The notes under the pieces are model-generated. The model was given only the letters and a program-made list of their open reading frames with translations. It ran no database searches and was not told the DNA's origin. The translations under genes were made by a program, and so were the position numbers. From contig NZ_LASA01000066.1 in NCBI RefSeq assembly GCF_001562015.1, positions 1-64,000 of the forward strand: a DNA stretch of 64,000 bases, written 5' to 3'. Origin of the DNA: Endozoicomonas arenosclerae (GTDB lineage: Bacteria; Pseudomonadota; Gammaproteobacteria; Pseudomonadales; Endozoicomonadaceae). Shown here in pieces: positions 17,235-26,196 of the stretch. Numbering within the stretch: position 1 is the first letter of the stretch; every line of letters starts with the position of its first letter.

Positions 17235-18068
17235 TTAGTTTTGTTCTAGTCTTCTCACCAAGAGGTCTCTGGCAGAATTCAAAGCTTTAAACTTCTCTTC
17301 GTCATCTTCCTGGGTTTTATCAGGGTGGTATTCTAGTGCTAGTTTTCGAAACTGGATGGCAATCAAGCGGTATGTGATATAGGTCTCATCCTGGATTTTC
17401 ATTACTTTCAGTGCATTCTTTTCTTCAGGGCTCTGCAGGTCATAGCAAGTAACATAGGATTCGCTCTTGGCTTTCCAAGGCCCTGTTTTAGCTGCGTTTA
17501 CTCTCAGAGGGTCGATTTGAGTTGCCTTTATCCGTATTTCTGCTTCTATATCGCTCACTATCGTATGAAGATCCTGAGGATTTAAAGAGGACAGCTGAAA
17601 AGCTACAAAGTCGACACCTGGTTCAAAACCATCCAATTCTGAATACAGGGAGTTGTCTTTCCATTTGTCTGTAAGCTTTCTCAGGAGCCTGTCTTTAATT
17701 TCACTGATTGCACTGGCAATAGTTTCCGGACGGTACTCTACAAATGATTGGAGTAGATTATTGAGGTATGCAGTTTGATAAGTTTCTGCCAGGTCCTTAA
17801 GTAGCTCTTCAGTTTCTATATCTCTATCCCATATAGAGGAGGCTATTTTGGAGAGCTGATGGCTGATGCCATATGCAGTGGCAGTAGAAATGGGAACTGT
17901 CTGAGAAGCTTCTCTTGCTGCCAGAGGAGATGCTGATCGACTATCACCTTGCCTGTCTATGTGGGTAGTAGCCGGACAAGCTTGGACTGCACTTGTCTCT
18001 TGAGAAAAATTCTGAGGGCAATCATTGGGTGCTCTGCTAGTGGCATCAGGCGCAGTTGTTTTGTACAT
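17235..18068 (-). CDS. Protein with C-terminal J-domain
   Basis: A 277-residue protein whose last 50 residues form a J-domain: AIQFRKLALEYHPDKTQEDD with the HPD tripeptide, then KFKALNSARDLL. Most DnaJ proteins carry this domain at the N-terminus; here it closes the protein and there is no Gly/Phe-rich or zinc region. The first 70 residues are rich in Ser, Thr, Ala and Pro and look disordered; residues 75-225 are helical and unrecognised. It would recruit an Hsp70 (DnaK, or a host Hsp70 if secreted). There is no Sec signal. Neighbours are unrelated (folE, aapJ). Confidence 0.7.
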   Translation of the reverse strand: MYKTTAPDATSRAPNDCPQNFSQETSAVQACPATTHIDRQGDSRSASPLAAREASQTVPISTATAYGISHQLSKIASSIWDRDIETEELLKDLAETYQTAYLNNLLQSFVEYRPETIASAISEIKDRLLRKLTDKWKDNSLYSELDGFEPGVDFVAFQLSSLNPQDLHTIVSDIEAEIRIKATQIDPLRVNAAKTGPWKAKSESYVTCYDLQSPEEKNALKVMKIQDETYITYRLIAIQFRKLALEYHPDKTQEDDEEKFKALNSARDLLVRRLEQN

Positions 18069-18143
18069 ATTGAATCCATAGATGTTTTTTGAATCCTTTT
18101 TAGAGTTGCGGTCTAGTACATAAGTTCCAGATAATAACTCGCT

Positions 18144-18160
18144 GGTTAGTGAAACTAACC
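18144..18160. promoter_or_regulatory. Small dyad upstream of aapJ
   Basis: GGTTAGT-GAA-ACTAACC is a perfect 7-bp inverted repeat 123 bp upstream of the aapJ start, in the divergent region shared with the J-domain gene. It may be an operator or a chance hairpin; I do not recognise a regulator consensus. Confidence 0.3.
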
Positions 18161-18282
18161 GCTGACTGACGTTCCAGGCAGCAGGGTAGACAGTTGCCAG
18201 CCCAGCCCATTAGCGGTAAGGTTTTGCAGGTATCAGATGCCTATTTTGATGTAGAAGAACAATAACAATCAGGACCGGAACC

Positions 18283-19308
18283 ATGATCAGAAAACTCAAA
18301 AAGTGGGTCGCGCCCGCCCTTTTGCTGGCCGCTGCCGGCGCTCAGGCAGAGACCAGCAGTACGACTCTGGAAACTGTTTTAAGCAAGGGGTACCTCAGTT
18401 GTGGGGTGAATACGGGTCTGCCTGGTTTCGCCACTCCTGATGAGAAAGGTCAGTGGTCCGGTATGGATGTGGACGTTTGTCGCGGAGTAGCTGCAGCCGT
18501 TCTGGGCGATGCCGGTAAAGTGAAATACATTCCCCTGACGGCAAAAGAACGATTCACCGCCCTGCAATCCGGTGAAATTGACATGCTTTCCCGTAACACC
18601 ACCTGGACGCTCACCCGCGATGCTTCTCTGGGTCTGAACTTTGCCGGTGTCAGTTATTATGACGGTCAGGGCTTCCTGGTGAAAAAAGAGCTGGGTGTAA
18701 CCAGTGCCAAGCAGCTCGATGGCGCGGCTGTTTGTATTCAATCCGGCACAACCACTGAGCTGAACCTCGCCGACTACTTCCGTTCCAACGGTATGAAATA
18801 TCAGCCTGTTGTTTTTGATACCTCTGACGGCACCGCCAAAGGCTTTGATTCCGGCCGCTGTGATGTGCTGACTTCGGATCAGTCCCAGCTTTATGCCCTG
18901 AGACTGCGTCTGTCAAAACCGGATCAGGCTGTTGTTCTGCCCGAAATTATTTCCAAAGAACCTCTGGGACCGCTGGTTCGCCAGGGGGATGACCAATGGT
19001 TCAATATTGTTAAGTGGTCACTGTTTGCCATGATCAATGCTGAAGAGCTGGGTCTGACTTCTGCCAATATTGACAAGAGCAAGTCTTCAACCGATCCGTC
19101 TGTACGTCGTTTCCTGGGCATTGAAGGTCCCAAGGGCAAAGGCATGGGATTGAAAGATAACTGGGCTTACCAGGTGGTGAAGCAGGTAGGCAACTACGGT
19201 GAAATCTTTGAACGTAACATTGGCGAATCCTCGCCATTGAAGATTGAGCGTGGCCTCAATGCCCAGTGGAGTCAGGGCGGCATCCTCTACGCACCTCCTT
19301 TCCGCTAA
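18283..19308 (+). CDS. aapJ: General L-amino-acid ABC transporter, periplasmic binding protein AapJ
   Basis: A 341-residue exported solute-binding protein with signal peptide MIRKLKKWVAPALLLAAAGA, then LSCGVNTGLPGFATPDEKGQ and WSGMDVDVCRGVAAAVLGD, all typical of the AapJ/BztA group. It binds a broad range of L-amino acids and delivers them to AapQ-AapM. The start follows AGGA. It is the first gene of a four-gene same-strand operon (aapJQMP), with a 113-bp gap before aapQ that may lower downstream expression. A single Cys pair (CGVN and VCR) is plausible for a disulfide. Confidence 0.93.
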   Translation: MIRKLKKWVAPALLLAAAGAQAETSSTTLETVLSKGYLSCGVNTGLPGFATPDEKGQWSGMDVDVCRGVAAAVLGDAGKVKYIPLTAKERFTALQSGEIDMLSRNTTWTLTRDASLGLNFAGVSYYDGQGFLVKKELGVTSAKQLDGAAVCIQSGTTTELNLADYFRSNGMKYQPVVFDTSDGTAKGFDSGRCDVLTSDQSQLYALRLRLSKPDQAVVLPEIISKEPLGPLVRQGDDQWFNIVKWSLFAMINAEELGLTSANIDKSKSSTDPSVRRFLGIEGPKGKGMGLKDNWAYQVVKQVGNYGEIFERNIGESSPLKIERGLNAQWSQGGILYAPPFR

Positions 19309-19421
19309 GAGTCAGGGAGGCTGATCGTTCTTTCTGAACATTAGGTCTTCCGGCAGTCCATGATTGAGAAGTTCATGGGCTGCTTGTTTGCGCAATTAAT
19401 AATAAAAAGAAAGGCGTCTCT

Positions 19422-20582
19422 ATGTGGGTAAGACTTTGGCGTGATCCAGTCTGGCGGGCCGTTTTTTTTCAGGTTCTGTTGATTCTGGGTGTGGTCGCGG
19501 TGGTGGCCTGGGTCATAAATAATACCCTTACCAATCTTGAACATCGTGGCATCAGCACCGGCTTTGATTTTCTTTCACAATCTGCGGGTTTCGGCATCAT
19601 ACAAACCCTGGTCGAGTACGACGAAAGCCAGAGTTTTGGCAGAACCTTTCTGGTAGGACTCCTTAATACCTTGCTGGTGTCGTTTCTTGGTGTGATCTTT
19701 GCCACGATTCTGGGTTTTCTGATCGGGGTAGCCCGACTCTCCAGTAACTGGTTGCTGGCTCGTCTGGCCAGTACTTATATTGAAATATTCCGTAATATTC
19801 CCCTGCTGCTGCAGATTTTCTTCTGGTACTTTGCCGTACTCGGCGTTTTACCGAGCCCAAGACAAAGCATTAACTTTTTCGATGCCATTTTTCTGAATGT
19901 TCGAGGTATTTCTCTGCCCTGGCCCATTCTGGATTCCGGGATGGAAATAGTCGTCTGGGCAGGCATTGCCAGTTTGGTTCTGGCCATGGGAGTAGCAGGG
20001 CTCTGTCGTAATTACCGGCGTACTAAAGGCAGGCCTCTACCGCATATTAAAGTCATCATTGCGTCAGTGATTATAGGTCTTCCACTGCTGACAGCCTGGC
20101 TTACCAATGCCCATTTACAGTGGGAAATGCCTGTGTTGAGAGGTTTTAACTTTTCAGGCGGGCTGGTCATTCTTCCGGAACTGGCAGCATTATGGTTTGC
20201 GTTGAGCATATACACCGCAGCATTCATTGCTGAAGTGGTTCGCTCAGGCATTGAGTCCGTCAGTAAAGGTCAGAAAGAAGCGGCGGCTGCGTTGGGGTTA
20301 AAACCTCGACGGGTTCTGAGCCTGGTGGTTATACCCCAGGCGATGCGAGTCATTATTCCTCCCCTGACCAATCAATATCTTAATTTGATCAAGAACTCTT
20401 CTCTGGCAACGGCTATCGGTTACCCCGATCTGGTGAGTGTATTTGCCGGTACCACATTGAATCAGACAGGGCAGGCTGTGGAAGTAATTGCTATGACCAT
20501 GGCTGTCTATTTGACCATCAGCCTCACGGTCTCTGTTTTGATGAATTTATATAACCGATGGGTATCGCTGGTTGAGCGATAA
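19422..20582 (+). CDS. aapQ: General L-amino-acid ABC transporter permease AapQ
   Basis: A 386-residue permease of the His/Glu/Gln/Arg-opine type. It has an N-terminal membrane segment (about residues 12-34), a long insert typical of AapQ/BztB, and the coupling loop VSKGQKEAAAALGLKPRRVL followed by VIPQAMRVIIPPLTNQYLNLIKNSSLATAIG. It forms the membrane channel with AapM. The start follows AAAGG, and the stop is 23 bp before the aapM start. The length matches the family. Confidence 0.93.
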   Translation: MWVRLWRDPVWRAVFFQVLLILGVVAVVAWVINNTLTNLEHRGISTGFDFLSQSAGFGIIQTLVEYDESQSFGRTFLVGLLNTLLVSFLGVIFATILGFLIGVARLSSNWLLARLASTYIEIFRNIPLLLQIFFWYFAVLGVLPSPRQSINFFDAIFLNVRGISLPWPILDSGMEIVVWAGIASLVLAMGVAGLCRNYRRTKGRPLPHIKVIIASVIIGLPLLTAWLTNAHLQWEMPVLRGFNFSGGLVILPELAALWFALSIYTAAFIAEVVRSGIESVSKGQKEAAAALGLKPRRVLSLVVIPQAMRVIIPPLTNQYLNLIKNSSLATAIGYPDLVSVFAGTTLNQTGQAVEVIAMTMAVYLTISLTVSVLMNLYNRWVSLVER

Positions 20583-20605
20583 ACGCCCTGTTCATGGAGA
20601 ACGAG

Positions 20606-21679
20606 ATGGAACAGAAGATGATACCCGCACGTGAGCCCCCGGTTAATTCCAGAGGTATCCTGGGGTGGGCCCGGGAAAATCTGTTTGCCAGTCCTTCCCA
20701 GTCCCTGGTTACACTGGCTCTGTTGTATGGCTTATACCTGTTTATTCCGCCTTTCTGGCAGTGGGCGGTCATGGATGCCAGCTGGACTGGCAGCAGTCGA
20801 TCTGATTGCACGACAGAGGGGGCCTGCTGGGCTTTTGTAACCGCAAGGCTCGATCAATTTATTTACGGCTTTTATCCCGACAGTGAAATCTGGCGGGTGA
20901 ATCTCTTTTTTGCTCAGCTGGCGGTGGTGCTGGGCTGGCTCATGATCCCTCGAATACCCGGTAAAAAAATGGCATTAGTGATAGGCCTGCTCGTATTGCC
21001 TGTTACATCCTGGTTGATCCTGACCGGAAGCCTGCTGGGGCTGCCTCCGGTTGAAACCCATCAGTGGGGTGGCCTGATGGTGACGCTTGTACTGGCGCTA
21101 TACGGTATGTTGGCATCGTTGCCGGTGGGGGTTTTATTGGCTCTGGGCAGGCGTTCTTCGATGCCCGTGGTACGCACCTTTTGCACTGCCTATATAGAGT
21201 TGTGGCGGGGTGTCCCTCTGATTACCGTGCTGTTTATGGCCTCGGTTATGCTGCCTTTGTTTGTGCCGGAAGAAATTGTTTTCGATAAGCTGGTCAGAGC
21301 GATGATCGGTATTGTTATGTTTCAGTCGGCCTATATGGCGGAAGTGGTCAGAGGCGGTCTTCAGGCAATACCCAGAGGTCAGGTAGAAGCCTGTCAGAGT
21401 CTGGGCATGGGTTACTGGCAAAGTATGTTGCTGGTGGTCTTGCCTCAGGCTATTCGGTTAGTCATTCCAGGGATTGTGAATACTTTTATTGCACTGTTTA
21501 AAGACACGAGTCTGGTATTGGTGATCGGTCTGTTTGACCTGCTTTCGATTGTCCAGGCCGGTCTCAATGATCCCCAGTGGTTGGGAAGTGCAGTGGAAGG
21601 GTATCTGTTTGCCGGATTCGTTTTCTGGCTGTTTTGTTTTGGTATGTCTCAGTACAGCCAGCGTCTCGAAAAACATTGA
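20606..21679 (+). CDS. aapM: General L-amino-acid ABC transporter permease AapM
   Basis: The second permease of the Aap system, 357 residues. The opening ILGWARENLFASPSQSLVTL and LPPVETHQWGGLMVTL are typical AapM stretches; the coupling loop is IPRGQVEACQSLGMGYWQSM, followed by VLPQAIRLVIPGIVNTFIALFKDTSLV. I prefer the ATG at 20606 because GGAGAACG sits just before it; the in-frame ATG at 20594 has no ribosome-binding site. It lies between aapQ and aapP on one transcript. Confidence 0.93.
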   Translation: MEQKMIPAREPPVNSRGILGWARENLFASPSQSLVTLALLYGLYLFIPPFWQWAVMDASWTGSSRSDCTTEGACWAFVTARLDQFIYGFYPDSEIWRVNLFFAQLAVVLGWLMIPRIPGKKMALVIGLLVLPVTSWLILTGSLLGLPPVETHQWGGLMVTLVLALYGMLASLPVGVLLALGRRSSMPVVRTFCTAYIELWRGVPLITVLFMASVMLPLFVPEEIVFDKLVRAMIGIVMFQSAYMAEVVRGGLQAIPRGQVEACQSLGMGYWQSMLLVVLPQAIRLVIPGIVNTFIALFKDTSLVLVIGLFDLLSIVQAGLNDPQWLGSAVEGYLFAGFVFWLFCFGMSQYSQRLEKH

Positions 21680-21724
21680 GTTTGAATGTTGGGCTCAAAA
21701 AGAAGAATAAAATGAGAGGTCACC

Positions 21725-22495
21725 ATGGAAAAGATGGTCCGGGAAGGTCAAGACCCAACAAGCCCCGTCATTCAATTGAAGGGGGTCAATAAATGGTACG
21801 GCAACTTCCATGTACTCAGGGATATTAATCTTGATGTGATGCGTGGCGAGAAGATCGTCATCTGTGGTCCCTCCGGCTCCGGCAAATCGACCCTGATTCG
21901 CTGCATCAATGCATTGGAAGAGCATCAGGAAGGTCAGATTATTGTGGACGGTACCGAGTTGAATCGGGATCTGAAGAACATTGAAAAAGTGCGTCGTGAA
22001 GTAGGGATGGTCTTTCAGCAGTTCAATCTGTTTCCACATCTGACGGTATTGGAAAACTGTACATTGGCGCCTATCTGGGTCAGAAAAGCATCTAAGAAAG
22101 ATGCTGAAAAAGTGGCGATGGAGTATCTGGAGCGGGTACGTATACCGGATCAGGCAGACAAGTATCCCGGCCAGTTATCCGGAGGTCAGCAACAGCGCGT
22201 GGCCATCGCACGCAGTCTTTGTATGAACCCCGAGATTATGTTGTTTGATGAGCCAACGTCTGCACTGGACCCGGAAATGATCAAGGAGGTGCTGGATGTC
22301 ATGATCGAGTTGGCTAATGAAGGCATGACCATGATTTGTGTGACCCACGAAATGGGTTTTGCCAAAACCGTGGCGGATCGTATGATCTTTATGGACCAGG
22401 GGCAGGTAGTTGAAGAAGCGACACCGGAAGTGTTTTTCAACAACCCTGAATCGGAGCGGACAAAAGAGTTTCTGGGGCAGATTCTTATTCACTAA
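21725..22495 (+). CDS. aapP: General L-amino-acid ABC transporter ATP-binding protein AapP
   Basis: A 256-residue ATPase with Walker A (GPSGSGKST), Q-loop ([13 protein letters not shown]), signature ([15 protein letters not shown]), Walker B ([15 protein letters not shown]) and H-loop ([10 protein letters not shown]). It powers the AapQ-AapM channel from the cytoplasmic side. The start follows GAGAGGT. It is the last gene of the transporter operon; the SAHH-like gene begins 84 bp further and could be read through. Confidence 0.94.
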   Translation: MEKMVREGQDPTSPVIQLKGVNKWYGNFHVLRDINLDVMRGEKIVICGPSGSGKSTLIRCINALEEHQEGQIIVDGTELNRDLKNIEKVRREVGMVFQQFNLFPHLTVLENCTLAPIWVRKASKKDAEKVAMEYLERVRIPDQADKYPGQLSGGQQQRVAIARSLCMNPEIMLFDEPTSALDPEMIKEVLDVMIELANEGMTMICVTHEMGFAKTVADRMIFMDQGQVVEEATPEVFFNNPESERTKEFLGQILIH

Positions 22496-22579
22496 GAACG
22501 GCCCGATTATTTGACAGTTCAAACCAGAGTGCTTTCTTTAAACCTGATTGATAGAGAAACACCCATCAGGTAAGACTGG

Positions 22580-23635
22580 ATGACACTTTTTGATACTGTT
22601 AAACATGCGGTTGAGCGCAGCTTTACCGTCAATGAATACCCTTGTCTGCATGAGCAACTGGGACGCTTTGAACAGGAAAAGCCTTTTGCAGGCAAGCAGA
22701 TACTGTATGCCGCTCCTCTCACCGAAAACACGCAGGTAGCACTTCTGCCCATGATTGCCGGTGGTGCTGAGTTGACGCTCTCATGGCCCGAAATTATAGA
22801 AGCAGATCCTGAAGTGGTGGCTCTTTTCCAGAGTCAGGGGATATGTTGCTATAAGCAGGTCCCTGATGTTTTATCCTTTGACGTTATTCTCGATTGTGGC
22901 GGCCATCATGCTGATCTTGAAGCCCGCTACGGGTATGTTGAGCTAACCCGAAGCGGGCTTAATTATTACCACCGCCTGAAAGGAAAACCCTGTCTGGATG
23001 TGGATTCTACCGAGGTGAAGAATCTTGAAACCGTTTTGGGTACTGGAGACGGTTTGCTAAGGGCGATGAAGCAATCGGGTTATCAGGCTTTGAAGGACAA
23101 AAAAGCCTTATTGTTTGGTTATGGCAAGGTGGGTGTAGGGATTTGCAGAGCTTTGAAGGCTGAGCAGGCTCAGGTGTCTGTTGTTGAACTCAGGGACCGG
23201 CCTGCAGGTAATGGTGTGGCTGACTGGATAAAGGCTGATGATGTTTCGACGGTTCTGGCTGCGGTAGCTGATTCGGACTTTATCATCACAGCCACAGGCT
23301 TTGGAGGCGTGATCGAGCAGAATTATCCGGTGAAGGCTTTTCTGGAGAGCCCGGCGACTTTGATCAACATGGGGGCAGAGGATGAGTACGGTGAATCTTT
23401 TCCCGAAAAGGCGATAGAGAACGACAAGTCGGCCTTTAACTTTATTCTTGAAGAGCCCACGCACATGAAGTTTATTGATCCCATCTTTGCCCTGTATAAC
23501 GAATGTGCTGCCTTGCTGATTTCACAACCCTGGGGAGAAGGTATACGGCAACCTCCTGAGGTACTGGTTCAGTCTTTGGTCGGCAGATTTTGTCGGGATC
23601 AGGGCTATAACAGGAAAGATTTTCAGGTCCACTAA
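22580..23635 (+). CDS. Short S-adenosylhomocysteine-hydrolase-like NAD-binding protein
   Basis: A 351-residue protein. Its C-terminal two thirds resemble the NAD domain of S-adenosylhomocysteine hydrolase: the VDSTEVKNLETVLGTGDGLL stretch parallels the SAHH region before the Rossmann fold, then LLFGYGKVGVGICRALK (GxGxxG), ATGFGGVI and LINMGAEDEYGES. The N-terminal third is shorter than in true SAHH (about 430-470 residues) and I do not see the full catalytic histidine set. It may be a dehydrogenase acting on an unknown nucleoside or amino-acid derivative. It follows aapP by 84 bp on the same strand. Confidence 0.65.
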   Translation: MTLFDTVKHAVERSFTVNEYPCLHEQLGRFEQEKPFAGKQILYAAPLTENTQVALLPMIAGGAELTLSWPEIIEADPEVVALFQSQGICCYKQVPDVLSFDVILDCGGHHADLEARYGYVELTRSGLNYYHRLKGKPCLDVDSTEVKNLETVLGTGDGLLRAMKQSGYQALKDKKALLFGYGKVGVGICRALKAEQAQVSVVELRDRPAGNGVADWIKADDVSTVLAAVADSDFIITATGFGGVIEQNYPVKAFLESPATLINMGAEDEYGESFPEKAIENDKSAFNFILEEPTHMKFIDPIFALYNECAALLISQPWGEGIRQPPEVLVQSLVGRFCRDQGYNRKDFQVH

Positions 23636-23694
23636 TAAAGCTTTATAAGCAACTAATCTGTAGTCATATTTATTTTCTGCAGAGAGGCTGTTCT

Positions 23695-24327
23695 ATGAAG
23701 TCCCTGGCTCTTATATTGCTTGCTGTTTTATTTGTGCCTTATGCCTTGGCTCAACCTGCGATAGAAACGCTGGTTATTTTCAGGCATGGGGAGAAGCCGA
23801 AAGCAGGCCTTGGGCAGTTGGACTGTAGGGGATTGAATCGTTCCCTGATGCTACCCGACTTGTTGTTGGGAAAATATCCAAAGCCGGATTTCCTTTTTGC
23901 TCCCAAACCTTCTGACAGAGTCTATGAAAGGCATGGTGATCAAAAGCATTATGACTATATCCGGCCTTTGGCGACGATAGAGCCTACAGCCATCCGTTTG
24001 GGGCTGCCTGTTAACGTTGAGTTTGGTTATAAACAGGTGAGAGCACTGGCCTCAGAAGTGACCAAGAAGAAGTACCGTGATTCAACGCTCTACCTTGTCT
24101 GGGAGCATACTGAGATTCTGCGTTTTGTTAAGGAGCTGCAGAAACAGTTTCGCAATTATCAGTCATTAGAGGAGTGGGGGAATGAAGAGTACAACCGGGT
24201 GCTGATTGTGAAAATCAACTGGGATCAGAAACCACCTGTAATGGAGCTGGAAGAGCAGGAACTCGTCATCAACCATCTCAGTGATCATTGCCCGGGGTTT
24301 AGTGGTGACTCAGAGATGATCAAATAA
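23695..24327 (+). CDS. Exported histidine phosphatase family protein
   Basis: A 210-residue protein with signal peptide MKSLALILLAVLFVPYALAQ. VIFRHGEKP carries the RHG catalytic motif (His31), and WEHTE supplies the likely second His (138), so it belongs to the histidine phosphatase (phosphoglycerate-mutase-like) superfamily. Periplasmic location suggests a phosphate-scavenging phosphatase, but the substrate is unknown. It starts after AGAGAGG. It is convergent with the FadL-like gene, with a long hairpin between them. It has fewer than the usual residues between the two His motifs for acid phosphatases. Confidence 0.75.
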   Translation: MKSLALILLAVLFVPYALAQPAIETLVIFRHGEKPKAGLGQLDCRGLNRSLMLPDLLLGKYPKPDFLFAPKPSDRVYERHGDQKHYDYIRPLATIEPTAIRLGLPVNVEFGYKQVRALASEVTKKKYRDSTLYLVWEHTEILRFVKELQKQFRNYQSLEEWGNEEYNRVLIVKINWDQKPPVMELEEQELVINHLSDHCPGFSGDSEMIK

Positions 24328-24343
24328 TGATCTCAAAAATAAA

Positions 24344-24375
24344 CAAGGCCATGGATCTTTCGATCGATGGCCTTG
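24344..24375 (-). terminator. Rho-independent terminator of the first FadL-like gene
   Basis: CAAGGCCAT pairs with ATGGCCTTG, with a further 4-bp inner stem (GATC) around a TTTC loop. In the minus-strand transcript the stem is followed by UUUAUUUUUGAG, a good U-tail. It lies between convergent genes ending at 24327 and 24402. Confidence 0.8.
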
Positions 24376-24401
24376 TGGTGCGACTCTGCTGAAGAACAGT
24401 C

Positions 24402-25697
24402 TTAGAACTTGTACTTCACAGTAGCGTGGATCGCGTAAGCGTTAGACTCATACTTGCCAGGGTGAGACTTGCTGGCACTGCTCAGATCACCACCGCCTTT
24501 CACGCTGTCATTCTCAGCCATGTTGTATTCAGCGGCGAAGTCCAGATCAACCTGTCCGTCCAGAATGGTTGTACCGGCACCGAAGGTGAAGGAGTGTGCG
24601 TTAGCTGGAGTAGAGAAGGTTGGGGCAGCGTACTCTTCTGTAACAACAGCTGTTGTGTAGATGTAACCCGCTCTCAGAGCCCAGTTCTCGATACCAGTGT
24701 ATTCAGCAGCAATACGGTAGTTGTACTGGTCTTCCCAGTTAGCATTGATTGCTGGCACAGCGAGAGCTGTGTCATCAGATTCAAACTTGATCTGTTCATT
24801 GTTGCTGTACTCGGAATAGGTGATTTCACCAAACAGTGTCCAATTAGGAGCCACCTGATAATCTACACCGGTAGAGATCTGCATTGGCAGAGCGGTTTTA
24901 GCAGTTGCATCAACTTTGTTGTACTCGCCTGCGCCCAGACCATTTTTATAAGAAGCATCTCCATCAGCTTCAATATCAACTTCGGAGCGATAGTTGATAC
25001 CCCAGCCCCAACGGTTGTCGTCAGAGCGGAACATCGCACCCAGGCGAACACCGAAAGTATTGAAACCACTCATGTCGTTGTAGCCTACAGAGCCACCAAC
25101 ATTTTGGGAGATAGGGCCCAGATTAATATCAGTAGCAGATAGCATATTGATATCAGCGGTGGCGTATGTCAGTCGATAGGTGCCACCAACGGACCAGTTG
25201 TTGTTGATGCGATATGCCAGACCCAGGCCAGCTTCGATAACCTGGATATCAGTAGAGTAGTCTCCAGTGATAGGACGGTCGTTACCAACAGTCACATCTT
25301 CATATTTAGAAGAAGCACCACCGGCAGCATAAACACCGTAACCCATAGTGAACTTGTCGTTCAGCTTGAACAGACCGGTCAGGCCACCCACTGGAGAGAA
25401 GTTGGTTTCGCCATCAATAAAGGTGTTGTCACCCGCAGCCGGACCATTAGTAGTGGTAAAGGTTGGGGAAACATGCAGAGCAATGTCATTGGACTCTGCA
25501 AAAGCCATACCGGCCGGGTTAAAGAAGATCGCGCTGGAATCATCTACGGAAGAAACAGCAGCACCCGCCAGTGCACTGTATTGGGCATCCCAAAGAGTCG
25601 CTTTTTCAAAACCACCGGCGACAGCATTACCTGCTGAAACTGCAACGGCGAGAGAGGAAACTAAGAAAAAACGCGAGGAACGTGTATGGCTTGTCAT
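24402..25697 (-). CDS. FadL/OmpP1/TodX-family outer-membrane transporter
   Basis: A 431-residue beta-barrel protein. The signal peptide ends at SAGNAVAG, followed by the FadL hatch GGFEKATLWDAQYSALAGAA and DDSSAIFFNPAGMAF, with the conserved NPAG. It ends in Phe after alternating strands (AIHATVKYKF), the usual BAM signal. The family moves long-chain fatty acids or other hydrophobic compounds across the outer membrane. The ATG at 25697 follows AGGAG; an upstream TTG (25742) is rejected. A second family member lies at 33608. A long AT-rich upstream region probably holds its control sites. Confidence 0.88.
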   Translation of the reverse strand: MTSHTRSSRFFLVSSLAVAVSAGNAVAGGFEKATLWDAQYSALAGAAVSSVDDSSAIFFNPAGMAFAESNDIALHVSPTFTTTNGPAAGDNTFIDGETNFSPVGGLTGLFKLNDKFTMGYGVYAAGGASSKYEDVTVGNDRPITGDYSTDIQVIEAGLGLAYRINNNWSVGGTYRLTYATADINMLSATDINLGPISQNVGGSVGYNDMSGFNTFGVRLGAMFRSDDNRWGWGINYRSEVDIEADGDASYKNGLGAGEYNKVDATAKTALPMQISTGVDYQVAPNWTLFGEITYSEYSNNEQIKFESDDTALAVPAINANWEDQYNYRIAAEYTGIENWALRAGYIYTTAVVTEEYAAPTFSTPANAHSFTFGAGTTILDGQVDLDFAAEYNMAENDSVKGGGDLSSASKSHPGKYESNAYAIHATVKYKF

Positions 25698-25742
25698 TAC
25701 AACTCCTGATGGTGGCAAGACCGGAGGCAGTTCTTTGTTCAA

Positions 25743-26193
25743 TTAAAAGTCCCAATGAAAAATCACATAAAAAGAACTTTTAAAACAACAAGTGGTATGA
25801 ACCTGCCTGATTGCGAACCCTGTTTGCTCTTGTGAAGTCTTTTAAGGTGCGCTGGTCGAAAGGCCGCTAGTCTATTTATGCTTATTAGGAATTTCTGTTG
25901 TCGTTTTGTAAATATCTGGTTATTAAAATCACTTTTTTATTGTGTATTAAAACAGGCATTTGAAACGACGGTACGAAATATCTCTGTTTAAAAGTGAGGA
26001 GTCAAGTTCGGCAGTGTTGTTAATTAAAATTCGAATAGTATTCGATTTTTATTTTAATTAATTTCGACATCTTTTTAAGATGGGTTTGAAAGCTAACTGG
26101 TTGATATTTATTGAAATTATGTAAGTGCTACTTTCTGGATGGAACTATTTCAGTTACTCAACAAAGTTGAAAAAAAATTGTAAGACGTTCGTC
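25743..26193. other. AT-rich intergenic region upstream of the FadL-like gene
   Basis: About 450 bases without a convincing gene. The composition is clearly more AT-rich than the neighbours. The main structure is a nested dyad at 26020-26061 (listed separately). CTGGTCGAAAGGCCGC near 25852 is a partial dyad of unknown meaning. Promoters for the FadL-like gene should lie here, but I could not fix one with confidence. Confidence 0.5.
26020..26061. repeat. Nested AT-rich palindrome
   Basis: An outer 11-bp inverted repeat TTAATTAAAAT (26020-26030) / ATTTTAATTAA (26051-26061) encloses an inner 6-bp repeat TCGAAT-AGT-ATTCGA (26031-26045). The whole lies in non-coding DNA about 325 bp upstream of the FadL-like start. 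It could be a binding site for one or two dimeric regulators or a cruciform. Confidence 0.6.
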
Positions 26194-26196
26194 TTA
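26181..26196 (-). terminator. Rho-independent terminator at the stop codon of the small minus-strand ORF
   Basis: TAAGACG-TT-CGTCTTA forms a 7-bp stem. In the minus-strand transcript it begins with the UAA stop of the small membrane ORF and is followed by CAAUUUUUUU. The plus side also has AUUUUU. Such a terminator without an obvious upstream gene supports the small ORF or an unseen small RNA. Confidence 0.6.

Noticed and set aside
24426-25142. 238-codon plus-strand frame opposite the first FadL-like gene
   Set aside because: Antisense shadow of a strong beta-barrel gene; the translated product is Cys/Val-rich without any recognisable motif.
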